The translations under genes were made by a program, and so were the position numbers. From assembly GCA_026390775.1 (NCBI GenBank), contig JAPLFF010000007.1:868001-932000 (forward strand): a stretch of DNA of 64,000 nucleotides, written 5' to 3'. Source of the DNA: Ignavibacteriales bacterium. Lineage in GTDB: Bacteria; Bacteroidota; Ignavibacteria; Ignavibacteriales; Melioribacteraceae. Shown in pieces: positions 34,193 through 44,300 of the stretch (its first letter is position 1; every line of letters begins with the position of its first letter). The notes under the pieces were generated by a model that did no database searches, had not been told where the DNA came from, and worked only from the letters and a program-made list of their open reading frames with translations.

Positions 34193-36817
34193 ATGAGAAG
34201 AACATATAACTATATTTTCCGATTAGTGTTGATTTTTTTATTAACAACTGCTATCCAAAATAAAATTCTATCACAATCTACCCTCCCGACCATCTCTCTT
34301 GATATTAATAAAATTCATTGGGGGAACTACACTCCACAAATTCCCGACGGTTTAGCCACAATTACATTTACTCCAGGAACTCAAGCAAAATATTTAAGCA
34401 TTGGAGCTACCAATAATGCTACATCCCAATTTAATATTATAGTTTCAAATATGTACTTGCCTTCTAGTTCCGAAACCCCGGGACCTTTAATATTTTCAAC
34501 AACTTTTGATTTTTCATTAATATCTGCACCTCCATATTCAGTACCATTGAGTTTAACTGTTTACATCCATCTTTTAGATGCGGTCGGATTTTATCCTTTT
34601 GATCCTTCAACTTTTGTAGATCAAAAAATTATTACAGTAAATACAGTGGAAAATAACGCAATAGGAGCCGGTGATGGAACTGATCCGGGTATAACCATTA
34701 CACCTTTAGTTCGTCCAGGACAATCAGTTGGAGATCCAATGACTAACTATCAATATAGACCTGACGCGCCGAATCTCGATTTAGATAATACACAAAATGG
34801 AATATCTGCAACTTATGCAGGCGATCTTAATGCATGTGTTCCTACTGCAACGGCGAATAGTATGAAGTGGCTGCAGTCAAAATATACTGATGTAAGCCTG
34901 CCTGCGGATATGAATTTAAAAAAAACAGAGCAAACCTTAAGCGGAAAAATGAAAAGAAAGAATGGGCAAGGAACACCTATTAATAATTTTATTTCAGGCA
35001 AACTTGATTTCATTGAACAATATAATTTACCGCTGGAAGTAAAATTTCAAAGTTCCTGGAATAATAATCCAGTGGGAGTGGTGAGCACAAGCGGTAAATC
35101 AATCGGAAGAAATTTTGATGATAGAAATAATCCTAATCCAAAACCGACCTGGGATTATTTGCTAAAGAATATGAAAAATGGCGAAGACGTTGAGATGAAC
35201 TATTTCTGGAAGGATCCAACAGACCAAAAATGGTATGGTCATAGTGTAAATGTAACCGGTTTAAATGAATTCCAAGACGGCACAAAGAAAATTGCATTCA
35301 AACATGATGGGAATCAGTCTGCCACAGGAGGATTGAGAGAAGATATAGAACAAGTTACGGTTGATGCCAACGGATGGATGCGTTTCGGGCAGAACAACCA
35401 GAATTTTATAACAGATGTTGTTGCAGAAAGTCCTGTTGTTCAAGAAGGAAGAGATGCTGCTGCATTTTTTAACGAATTTTTTACCGATGCCGCTCCTCGA
35501 AAAGTAACTGGCAATTTAGCAACTCCACAGTTCGTTGAAGTAGCTTTAAAAAGTACGATTACAGATATAAATAATTATACTGTAACGATGTATGACGGCA
35601 AAACGGGTGCATCGTATGCAACATACACGTTAGATCAATTTACTGTTGGAACCACAAGTAATGGACTTACAACATACTATAAAACTTTTCCATCGAATAA
35701 TTTATTAGGTCCTCCAGCAGGTGTTGCAATAAGTCGAACAGGAGCCGTAATACAAAATCAATTTATAAGTTACGGTGGATCATTTACTGCTGTTGACGGA
35801 GATGCTACCGGTTTAACTAGCAATGATATAGGTATGATACCAACAACTGCTTCAGTTCAACTAAGCGGAAGCGGAACAGCATTTTCACAATTTAGTTTTA
35901 ACTACGGCGTTCCAACGCCGGGAAATATTAATCAGAATGAATCTTACTCTTCAACCAATCTTTCAAAACCCGGCGCTGTTTCACCGAATAACGGCGATAA
36001 AAATAAATCCGGTGCCGTTACAATAACATGGACGAAAGTGACCAGTGCTTTAAATTATCAATTGCAGATTTCTGCCGATCCGTTTTTCTTAACAAACATC
36101 TTAATTGATAATTCAAGTTTGACGGACTCGACTTACAGCTTTGCCAATGCAAATCTTGAAGGCTCAAAAATTTATTGGAGAGTGAGAGCACTCGGCACAA
36201 ACTTAACCAGCGGTTATTCACCAATAAGATCATATTCAAATAAATTGAATACACCGACAAATTTGAATGCAACATCAAGCAGTTCTAAGAATAATTTAAC
36301 ATGGACTGATAATTCAACCAGCGAAACAGGTTATTCGATAGAAAGAAAAGACGGAAATGCCAGCAGTGCAAACAATTATTCTGTTGTTCAAACGGTAACG
36401 GCAAATTCTAATTCATATACAGATCAAAATGTTACAGCTGGTTCTACGTATACTTATCGTATACGTGCGGTTAACAATAATGCTGAGTCCGACTATAGTA
36501 GTACTTCAACTGTTTCTACAGTAACAGCGATAGAAAAGGATCAACGGATTCCAACTGAATTTAGTCTGGATCAAAATTATCCTAATCCGTTTAATCCAAC
36601 TACAATTATTAGTTACTCAATTCCGGAAAATAGTTTTGTTCAATTAAAGGTTTATGATTTGCTCGGGAATGTTATAACAACTCTTGTAAGTGAAAATCAA
36701 GGTACCGGAATTTACAAGATTACATTTGACGGAAGTAATCTAACAAGCGGAATCTATTTCTATCAGTTAATTACACCAAAATATTCAAGCACTAAGAAGT
36801 TAATGCTGATCAAATAA
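34193..36817 (+). CDS. Secreted C39-like cysteine protease with fibronectin domains and T9SS sorting signal
   Basis: An 874-residue secreted protein (signal peptide about 1-28). At about 209-430 a papain-like C39-type domain is suggested by DLNACVPTATANSMKWLQ (catalytic Cys at about 212) and YGHSVNVTGL (His about 349). Repetitive beta domains follow: a region with WTKVTSALNYQLQISADP (about 616), and a fibronectin type III domain (about 690-780: TNLNATSSSSKNNLTWTD). The C-terminus has the T9SS type A sorting domain with LDQNYPNPFNPTTIISYS and ends SSTKKLMLIK. AGGAGAG precedes the ATG. Probable surface or extracellular protease; substrate unknown. Confidence 0.87.
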   Translation: MRRTYNYIFRLVLIFLLTTAIQNKILSQSTLPTISLDINKIHWGNYTPQIPDGLATITFTPGTQAKYLSIGATNNATSQFNIIVSNMYLPSSSETPGPLIFSTTFDFSLISAPPYSVPLSLTVYIHLLDAVGFYPFDPSTFVDQKIITVNTVENNAIGAGDGTDPGITITPLVRPGQSVGDPMTNYQYRPDAPNLDLDNTQNGISATYAGDLNACVPTATANSMKWLQSKYTDVSLPADMNLKKTEQTLSGKMKRKNGQGTPINNFISGKLDFIEQYNLPLEVKFQSSWNNNPVGVVSTSGKSIGRNFDDRNNPNPKPTWDYLLKNMKNGEDVEMNYFWKDPTDQKWYGHSVNVTGLNEFQDGTKKIAFKHDGNQSATGGLREDIEQVTVDANGWMRFGQNNQNFITDVVAESPVVQEGRDAAAFFNEFFTDAAPRKVTGNLATPQFVEVALKSTITDINNYTVTMYDGKTGASYATYTLDQFTVGTTSNGLTTYYKTFPSNNLLGPPAGVAISRTGAVIQNQFISYGGSFTAVDGDATGLTSNDIGMIPTTASVQLSGSGTAFSQFSFNYGVPTPGNINQNESYSSTNLSKPGAVSPNNGDKNKSGAVTITWTKVTSALNYQLQISADPFFLTNILIDNSSLTDSTYSFANANLEGSKIYWRVRALGTNLTSGYSPIRSYSNKLNTPTNLNATSSSSKNNLTWTDNSTSETGYSIERKDGNASSANNYSVVQTVTANSNSYTDQNVTAGSTYTYRIRAVNNNAESDYSSTSTVSTVTAIEKDQRIPTEFSLDQNYPNPFNPTTIISYSIPENSFVQLKVYDLLGNVITTLVSENQGTGIYKITFDGSNLTSGIYFYQLITPKYSSTKKLMLIK

Positions 36818-36834
36818 TTTACGGCTTCATAAAG

Positions 36835-36861
36835 ATCCCTCCTCATGAGCAGAGGAGGGAT
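36835..36861. terminator. Bidirectional hairpin between convergent genes
   Basis: ATCCCTCCTC (36835-36844) pairs with GAGGAGGGAT (36852-36861) across a 7-nt loop, followed by TTATTTTTA. On the minus strand the flank is also T-rich. It lies between the C39-like protease and the amylase gene. Confidence 0.85.
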
Positions 36862-36870
36862 TTATTTTTA

Positions 36871-39255
36871 TTATAACAGTAAAAATCTAAATCCTACGCC
36901 TTTAACCGTAATTTCTAACTTTCCTTTTTTAACTTTTATCTTCTCTCCGCTGATTACATCCAAGACGGAATTAATCTTATAAAAATCCGGCAATTGTAAT
37001 TCTACTTGCTGAGGATTTTCACTCTTGTTCAAAATAATTAAAATTCTCTCGTTCATATCCGAACGGATATAAGAATAAATATTTTCATCGGTTCGAAGAG
37101 TTAAAAAATCTCCATAACGAAGTGCCGGATGCTCTTTTCTAACATTTATAGTTTTTCGCACATCTTCCAGCATTTTCCTTTCATCTTTACTCAGATCATT
37201 TCCGAAGCGCATCATTCTTCTATTGTCGGGATCGGATGCACCTGTCATTCCAAATTCGCTGCCGTAATAAATAACAGGAAGACCGGGAATCGTATTCATA
37301 TATGCATAATACAATTTTGCTTTTTCGTAGTTAGCGGGATTATCAACCTTCGGCGGATTATTCCATCCTTCTTCCGTTGCGCTCCATTGGCTTAATTCTA
37401 AATCTCCATCAGCAAATGCCATGAACCGATTCTTATCGTGGCTGTCCATAATATTTCCCATTAAATTATTTTCACCGTAAACTAAAAACGATTTTTTTAA
37501 TTCAGCATCAAGTGAGTTGAACGACATTTTTTTATCAAGAAAAGTCGGCAGAGCTATATCATAGAGATTAAAGTTGAACTGTGCGGAAAGCTGTCCGTTA
37601 TTCACGTAAGAACTTATCAATTCATAACTGCCGAAGGTTTCTCCGATTTGATATATGGAAACATTCATCGGCAATTCAATTTCTTTCTTTATTTTTTGAT
37701 TGAGTGCGCGCCAAAATTCATTTGGCATATGTTTAACTGCATCTTGTCTGAATCCATCTGCATTTGTTGTCTTCAACCACCAAACTGCATTGGAGGTTTG
37801 AAAATCAATCACTTCCTTTGAGCCAACGAAATTAAACTTTGGTAAATACGGTTCAAACCAGGTTGTTAATCTTTGTTCATCCCATAACCTAAGATTCAAT
37901 CTTCCGTCAGGAAGTTGAAGTTTGCCGAACCATTCCGGGTGCTGTTTGACAAGCGGATGATTTTCATGAACATGATTAGCAACAAAATCCAATAAAATTT
38001 TTATTTTATGTTTATGTGCTGTTGAAACTATCTCTTTTAATTTTTCTATTGTGCCGAATTTTTCTTCTACATCAAAAGAACTTATTGGCCAATATCCGTG
38101 ATAACCCGAGAACCATCTGTGCGGCGCAGGAGATTCTTTATATGCTTGATCAGGATTATCATAAACGGGCGAAATCCAAATTGTGTTGATGCCGAGTGAA
38201 TCAAAATATCCATCATTAATTTTATTTATGATTCCTTGAAAATCACCGCCCATATAATTTGCCTTTTCAAAAAGCGAATCATGAACGATCGGTTTGTTAA
38301 GTGATTTATCCCCGTCGTTAAATCTATCTATCATCAAAGAATAAATTATACCGTCGTTCCATGTAAAATTATTGTTGTCTGCCGGAATACCGTTCAATAG
38401 AATTATTGATTGAATATTTGTTGATCTACCGTTTTTATTTATTGCAACACAGAAAAGATTTTTTCCTTTTAAATGATTTTTGGAGAATGAGAATTCAATA
38501 TTTTCATTTTTAATTTTGATATACTTTTTATCTATTCGCTGATTGTTAAGCAATGCAATAATATTTTTCTGTTCAATACCGTTTCCATCTTTTTCATTTT
38601 CATAGATAAATGAAAACTCTGATTCATTCTTGCTAATTTCTTTTCCGGCAACGTGAAGAAATAATTTACCGGCATCCGGATTAGCAACATTAAAAAGTGA
38701 ATTGAAGTCACCGAAACCATTTGGTTTTTTATTCGGATTATTAGGATCAACAATTTCCTCTCCGTCACCCCAAAACTTATATTCATATCTTCCCGGTTCA
38801 AGCGCAACTTCCGTTTCAAAAATTCCGTCACCGTTTTCATCTTTCATCGGAAGATTACCCCTATCCCATCCGTTAAAACTTCCAAAGAGAGTAAGTTTAT
38901 TGTATTTCTTTTCGGGTTTGTAAGAGAATTTAAATTTTTGCTGAACGCGTGATCGTACCGGAAAGGAGTAAGTATTCCCCGCAAGTTTGAAATCTACTAA
39001 TGTCATCCCCGCAAAATTCATATCTGCTTTGAAATAAATTTTTCCGGTTCGTTTATTATAATTTACTTTTACTTTTTTGTTTTCTTTGAATTTCAAATCG
39101 TAGTTATTTGAGTAGAACATATCGCTGATCAACATTGAATCCGTTTTACCTGCGATGAGATTAACCGGTTTAATAATGTCTTGTATTCCATTCTGAGCAT
39201 AACTGGAAACAAGAAATAAGAAAGAAAATAAAAAGAACGGCTTAAAAAACTTCAT
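36871..39255 (-). CDS. Exported alpha-amylase family (GH13) enzyme with N-terminal starch-binding-like domain
   Basis: A 794-residue GH13 enzyme. The frame opens at 39282 but GGAG before the ATG at 39253-39255 is preferred. Signal peptide about 1-22. N-terminal beta domains (about 25-190) include a glycogen-binding-type E-set: KLTLFGSFNGWDRGNLPMKDENGDG. The TIM barrel contains conserved region I (LLDFVANHVHENHP), nucleophile DGFRQDAVKH, acid IGETFGS and MDSHDKNRFM, so the catalytic triad is intact. Likely cleaves alpha-glucans or cyclomaltodextrins outside the cytoplasm; the precise specificity (neopullulanase versus amylase) cannot be read from sequence alone. Confidence 0.92.
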   Translation of the reverse strand: MKFFKPFFLFSFLFLVSSYAQNGIQDIIKPVNLIAGKTDSMLISDMFYSNNYDLKFKENKKVKVNYNKRTGKIYFKADMNFAGMTLVDFKLAGNTYSFPVRSRVQQKFKFSYKPEKKYNKLTLFGSFNGWDRGNLPMKDENGDGIFETEVALEPGRYEYKFWGDGEEIVDPNNPNKKPNGFGDFNSLFNVANPDAGKLFLHVAGKEISKNESEFSFIYENEKDGNGIEQKNIIALLNNQRIDKKYIKIKNENIEFSFSKNHLKGKNLFCVAINKNGRSTNIQSIILLNGIPADNNNFTWNDGIIYSLMIDRFNDGDKSLNKPIVHDSLFEKANYMGGDFQGIINKINDGYFDSLGINTIWISPVYDNPDQAYKESPAPHRWFSGYHGYWPISSFDVEEKFGTIEKLKEIVSTAHKHKIKILLDFVANHVHENHPLVKQHPEWFGKLQLPDGRLNLRLWDEQRLTTWFEPYLPKFNFVGSKEVIDFQTSNAVWWLKTTNADGFRQDAVKHMPNEFWRALNQKIKKEIELPMNVSIYQIGETFGSYELISSYVNNGQLSAQFNFNLYDIALPTFLDKKMSFNSLDAELKKSFLVYGENNLMGNIMDSHDKNRFMAFADGDLELSQWSATEEGWNNPPKVDNPANYEKAKLYYAYMNTIPGLPVIYYGSEFGMTGASDPDNRRMMRFGNDLSKDERKMLEDVRKTINVRKEHPALRYGDFLTLRTDENIYSYIRSDMNERILIILNKSENPQQVELQLPDFYKINSVLDVISGEKIKVKKGKLEITVKGVGFRFLLL

Positions 39256-39327
39256 GTTGATCTCCATGTGGAATTTTTTCATGTGTAAAATAAAAAAACT
39301 AAAGGTATAAGAGAATTAAAAAGAGGT

Positions 39328-39981
39328 TTAGACCGGATAGTATTCAGTTAAATATTTTTCTAGTCCGTTTAGACAGGTAATGTAGTGTACATTATTATAT
39401 TGGGATAACTGATCGGCACGTCCTTCGGCAAGGGCTTGTCCGCCAATGATTATTTCTTGATCTGGGAATTCTTCTTTGATAGCTTGAATTAATTTAATCA
39501 ATCTTATAACATTAATATAAAAGCTGTTCGATATTCCGACCAAATCCGGTTTCTTTTCTCTGACGAAAGTTATGATATCCGATTGCGGTGTGTTGGAACC
39601 GATAAAAATAATACGCCAGCCGTATGCTTCTAAAAATCCGGCAACCATACGCGCTCCAAGTTCATGATACTCTTTATCAACACAAGTTATCAGAGCAAGT
39701 TTGCCGTTGTCGTCATCTCCTAAAGAACTTGTACTTACTAATTCGATCAATGCCTCGGTAATTTTTGTTGCAATATGCTCACCGGCAACAGAACATTTTT
39801 CTCGTTCCCACATTTGGCCAATTCTGTACATCGAGCGCTGAAAAAGCTCCATGTAAATTTCTTTGATGCTGACCTTCTGCTCAATAAGGTTAAACACAAT
39901 TTGTGAGCACTGCTTTTTATCTCCATCAAGAAGTGCATTTAGATAATGCAGATAAACAGCTTCAAGAATCATTTTACTCAT
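39328..39981 (-). CDS. Stand-alone B12-binding photoreceptor-like protein (CarH-type without DNA-binding domain)
   Basis: A 217-residue protein (start ATG 39979-39981 with GAGG upstream; a longer frame to 40032 exists). It contains the four-helix cap plus Rossmann B12 domain of CarH/MetH-like proteins. W58-x9-E68-H69 (WEREKCSVAGEH) is the motif by which CarH responds to adenosylcobalamin and light. E104-x-H106-x2-G (EYHELG) supplies the lower-ligand His. GSNTP and IIIGGQAL match the Rossmann part. The N-terminal MerR DNA-binding domain of CarH is absent, so the output is not direct DNA binding. It sits downstream of the PAP2-like gene and may be co-transcribed with it. Confidence 0.85.
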   Translation of the reverse strand: MSKMILEAVYLHYLNALLDGDKKQCSQIVFNLIEQKVSIKEIYMELFQRSMYRIGQMWEREKCSVAGEHIATKITEALIELVSTSSLGDDDNGKLALITCVDKEYHELGARMVAGFLEAYGWRIIFIGSNTPQSDIITFVREKKPDLVGISNSFYINVIRLIKLIQAIKEEFPDQEIIIGGQALAEGRADQLSQYNNVHYITCLNGLEKYLTEYYPV

Positions 39982-40033
39982 TTTATTATCCTCAATTACA
40001 ATAAAACGATAACTAACGAGAAATAATTCCACT

Positions 40034-40678
40034 CTAGGAAGATTTTTTTTTGCGTTTATTAATTAGGCGGGAGATCCGATAGCCGGTATAAGCAAAGAAT
40101 GGAGCTGCAACAACATCAATTGTATAATGGACATGCTGAATTAAAACGCAGGCAGCTATAAGAATTGTGCAAATTAGAAAAACACTTTTTAGTTTTTTAC
40201 TCTTTGCGGTCAAAAAGAAAAGGAACATTGTTGATGTATGTCCGGAAAAGAATAGATCGCGCAAAAGAGTTGTACCTCCGCCAAAAAATTCTACGAACGG
40301 ATCTTTAAGAGGTATGATATATAGCGGTGCGTTTAACGGTAAGAAGTAAATAGTAATCAATCGTAATGCTGCAATTAATGTATATGATTGCAGTGCTGTC
40401 AGCATTCTGTTGGGATGAAACATCAAAAACGTTAGAGCAATTATTAATCCAAGATAAATCAAACCAAAGGTTAACCATGTTACATCAACGGGATGAAATG
40501 TAGCCAGTAGCGGATCGTTGAATGTAAAGCCGGGACGTGCTTCGTTGTATGCAAGAAATTTTGCGAGAAAGAAAAGAATTATAACAAGAAGAAAAAGCGT
40601 AATTAGAAGTTTTGTTCTGTAACTTTTATCAAGCAGATACGGCAGCCAGATTGATTTTATCTCTTTAAGTTTTCTCAA
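40034..40678 (-). CDS. PAP2-like (sphingomyelin-synthase-type) membrane phosphatase/transferase
   Basis: A 214-residue polytopic membrane protein with about six hydrophobic helices. The active-site pattern is split as in the PAP2_C family: RDLFFSGHTSTMFLFF (His at about 146) and QHVHYTIDVVAAPFFAY (second His and Asp at about 188-192). It probably transfers or removes a phospho-headgroup on lipids. It starts with TTG at 40676-40678, with no other Met available near the N-terminus. The CarH-like gene follows, separated by 52 nt from the preferred start. Confidence 0.85.
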   Translation of the reverse strand: MRKLKEIKSIWLPYLLDKSYRTKLLITLFLLVIILFFLAKFLAYNEARPGFTFNDPLLATFHPVDVTWLTFGLIYLGLIIALTFLMFHPNRMLTALQSYTLIAALRLITIYFLPLNAPLYIIPLKDPFVEFFGGGTTLLRDLFFSGHTSTMFLFFLTAKSKKLKSVFLICTILIAACVLIQHVHYTIDVVAAPFFAYTGYRISRLINKRKKKSS

Positions 40679-40750
40679 TTACTTTTTTGTGTTTGTGAAA
40701 TGAACGCCTTAAAATAGTTGTGTTGGGAGTAAAAGCAAAGCTAAAATATT

Positions 40751-41227
40751 TTATTTCAGCTTTCCAAAGAGTTTCATAAAGAACCGCATCATTTTATGAA
40801 AGGGATCCACTTTACTAATATACATCATCGGGCATCCGCTTCTGATTACAGTTATGCCTTTACCTTCTCCAAGTTTTGCCGCCTCTTCTGAGAAACTTCC
40901 GTTTCCCATTGAACGGTGAAACCAGATTGTCTTAACTCCGGCATCAATACTCTGTTTTACAATTTCAGTTGAGATTGCCGGACTTGTTGCGATGAAAACA
41001 GCATCAACTTTTTCGGGAATAGATTTTAAATTCGGATAACACTTGTCTCCTTCAATCATTTCTGCATTTGGATTAACTGGAAAAATGTTATAACCGTTTT
41101 CCTTAAATTTTTTATAGATTGGATTACCAACTGATCCTTGAGGATTGCGCGATACACCGGCAATAGCAATTGATTTCTGATTAAGAAAGTCTTTTACTTT
41201 TTGTTCGTAGTTCATTTTCTTTCCCAT
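40751..41227 (-). CDS. CoA-binding domain protein (YccU-like)
   Basis: A 158-residue Rossmann-fold protein of the CoA-binding (succinyl-CoA synthetase alpha-like) family: KSIAIAGVSRNPQGSVGNPIYKKF at about 14-37 and VNPNAEMIEG are typical. The YccU-type Cys (SGCPMM, about 131) is present. Function is undefined; these proteins bind CoA or related nucleotides. Two starts are possible, at 41227 and Met5 (41215). A terminator for the upstream operon lies just before it (41259-41290). Confidence 0.9.
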   Translation of the reverse strand: MGKKMNYEQKVKDFLNQKSIAIAGVSRNPQGSVGNPIYKKFKENGYNIFPVNPNAEMIEGDKCYPNLKSIPEKVDAVFIATSPAISTEIVKQSIDAGVKTIWFHRSMGNGSFSEEAAKLGEGKGITVIRSGCPMMYISKVDPFHKMMRFFMKLFGKLK

Positions 41228-41258
41228 TTATATGAATATTTCTTGTATTTAAAAATAA

Positions 41259-41290
41259 CAAACCCGAATTCAATTAAAAAATCGGGTTTG
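41259..41290 (-). terminator. Terminator after the subtilase/kelch operon
   Basis: CAAACCCGA (41259-41267) pairs with TCGGGTTTG (41282-41290). On the minus strand the stem is followed by TTATTTTT. It lies 40 nt past the subtilase stop and before the YccU-like gene. Confidence 0.8.
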
Positions 41291-41329
41291 AGTTTTGTAG
41301 CATCTACATTATTAACTTTGAACTTTAAC

Positions 41330-44300
41330 CTATTTCATCAGAATCATTTTTTTAGTAAACGAACTATTTGCAATAACTAAATTATAAAAATAAACCCCGC
41401 TTGGCAGTTTACTTGCATCAAAAGTAATTTCATGTTTGCCGGCTTCATAAATACCATCTGCCAAGTTTGCTACTTCTCTTCCGAGTGCGTCATATACAAC
41501 AAGCTTTAAATTACTTCTTTGCGTGAGCGAAAATGAAATGTTTGTTGTTGGGTTGAATGGGTTAGGGTAGCAGTCATTTAGGCTAGATTCTGTTTGTTTT
41601 TCTTCCTTATCATTAGCGTCTTTTTGTAAATTAATCATTGAATTAGTAAAACCATTATTATGATTCATTATATTATTTATAATTAAAACCAATTCATCAT
41701 CCGGATATTTGTTTACAAAATCAGAAAATACTTTTTCTGCATTCTTTGTATCATTCATTTGTGTTAGATATAAAAACCCTTTTCTAAATAAAGCATATTT
41801 ATTCACTGTCTTATCATTTATCATTTTCTCAAGAGTATCATTATAATCTAGTGCTTCTTTAACATTACCTATATTTAGAAGTTGGTGCATCTCTAACTCT
41901 AACAATAGCGGATAGAGTTCATCGGCTTCTTTTATTAACGGTCTTAATTCTTTTTTAGAAAAATCCATAAAGTCTTTTCTATCGGATTTGGTAAATAAAT
42001 ATTCAAGTGATATTAAAGAATTTTTTCCGGTTTCGTTATTGCTGTTTTTCTTAAAGAGTTCTAATAATGTATTTATTTCATTTGACGGATCATTTTCACT
42101 TGCTAAGTTAGATTTTACATTCGCAACAGATAAAGAAATACCTACATGACTATTTTTGTTATCGTCTGTGGCAATTTTCATATCTGCACTATTGTTCGGA
42201 TCTGAGCTTAGCGGATTTGATCTATCAATCGTCGAACTACCAGAAGTATAAAATTTTGATGCGTTTGGCGGATATGTTCCCCACCAAGTACTTTGCACAT
42301 TCGCTGTACTATTGTCTATGGCCTTTACATCATAGATCGTACTTGAGTAAATGCTGTTTGATCCGTTATATTGGCTATTACCTAACCAAGCATATGAGTA
42401 GTAATTTAGATATATGCCATAATAATTTTCTTTAATTACATTATTGGCGGTACCATTATACCAATATGGTCCGGAATGATCAACGCTATAAATTCCTGCT
42501 GTAGCAAAACCTTTGATTAAATTATCTTTTGTTAATGGGACTGCATAATAATTACATAATATTCCGAAAGCCCCTGTATCTTGATTTACAATTTTGTTTC
42601 TTAATACTGTTGGTACAGAATTATATACATATATTCCATAATATTCGCTGTCATTAATCTCGCAATCTTTAATTGAAGTATGATTACCATTATTATTTAG
42701 ATAAATACCGGTTGAAGCGTTATTAATATTACAATATTCAACATCTCCATAACTGCCGGAATTAATGACTATACCGCCCCAAGTTCCACTAGAACCTATT
42801 CTATCAAATATGATTGGATCTGATGCAGTACCTACCGCGTTTAAGGTACCGTTGACAATAAGGGAGGTTCCGCTTGCAAAAGTAACGGTAACACCAGGTT
42901 GGAAATCCCAAGTTTCGCCTGATGGGATTGTTAAGTCTTGTGTTAATATCCCGCCATAATGCTCCAGTAAATATTTAATTGCTTTGTAAGCATTAATTCT
43001 TCCATAACCCATACGTTGGTTCCAACCATAACCATCATAGTTAAATTGACCTATTTTATCAGCAGTATTTGTCAAAACTGAATGAGCAATTTCTGGAGTT
43101 AAACCTGAATAGACTGATCGCATTAAGCCTAATAACCCCGAAACTAAAGGTGCCGAGAATGAGGTTCCACTAACTGTTCTATAACTATTAGTCAGTGAAT
43201 CGTGTAGAACTTTTATTGAAATACCGGGTGCTGCAACATCTATAAAAGAATTTGTAGGATCTGTAACAGGATTTGTACCCGGTGAATAATTCCAAGTAGG
43301 AGAAAATAACGGTGAATCCGTAAAATATTCAGTACTGCCGCTCAATCCTGTTGCGGAAACAGCAATTACTTGTTTGCCAATATCTGAAAAATTATAAGCA
43401 GCTGGATAAACACAAACAGGAATTGTCCCGATACCGCTAACATTATTTTGATCATTTCCCGCAGAAGCAACAACAATTACTCCTTGACTAAGAGCATTAT
43501 ATACTGCAGTGTCAAGTGGTCCATAACTGCCACTTATCCAACTACAATTAATTATATGAGCTCCTTGTTCTACTGCAGTATTAATACCTGATGGTGATCC
43601 TGCTACGAACATTAAACTTGAATTAAAACCTATACTTGAAATTGTTCCCGAACCATTATCAGTAAGTGCTGCTGCGACTCCTGAAGTCTGCTGACCATGA
43701 CCACCAGAATTACTATTTTGATTATATACTACTTTTCCGTTTCTAAGTTCATTGTGTAGATTTGTTTCTGGATTTGAATAAAATTTCCAGCCATCTGGAA
43801 AAGCAATTTTTACTTGATCTGAGCCTTTAGTAATATCCCAAGTTTTAGTGGCTTCAATTCTAGGTAGAGACCATTGTTCGCTTGCCGAATAATCATTTGG
43901 ATTGTAAGTATAAAATGCAAAGAAAGGTCCCTCTACAAAACTAAACCATCCAGATTCTCTTAAAATAGTGGAAAGACTATCAATACAAATAATATTATTA
44001 AATCTCAATTTATAGTATTGTGACAAATCCTTAATTTTTACTGGTTTTTTTGAAACAATATGTATTCCTATTGTGTCTCCCCATATATGATTAATAAACT
44101 CCTTCTCCAAAATAAATTTTCCATATTTTTTTTCTACCTTTGAAAAAAGATTTCTAATTTCAGGAAGCAAAATATCATTTAGTGTCGCTGTTTTAACACC
44201 TTTTTTATTGTCTATTGTTTTTATTTTAAATTTTACAGAAACAGTTGTTGAATAAGTGTTTCCTTTTTCGTCTTTATATATTTCAACTTCTGAAAACATA

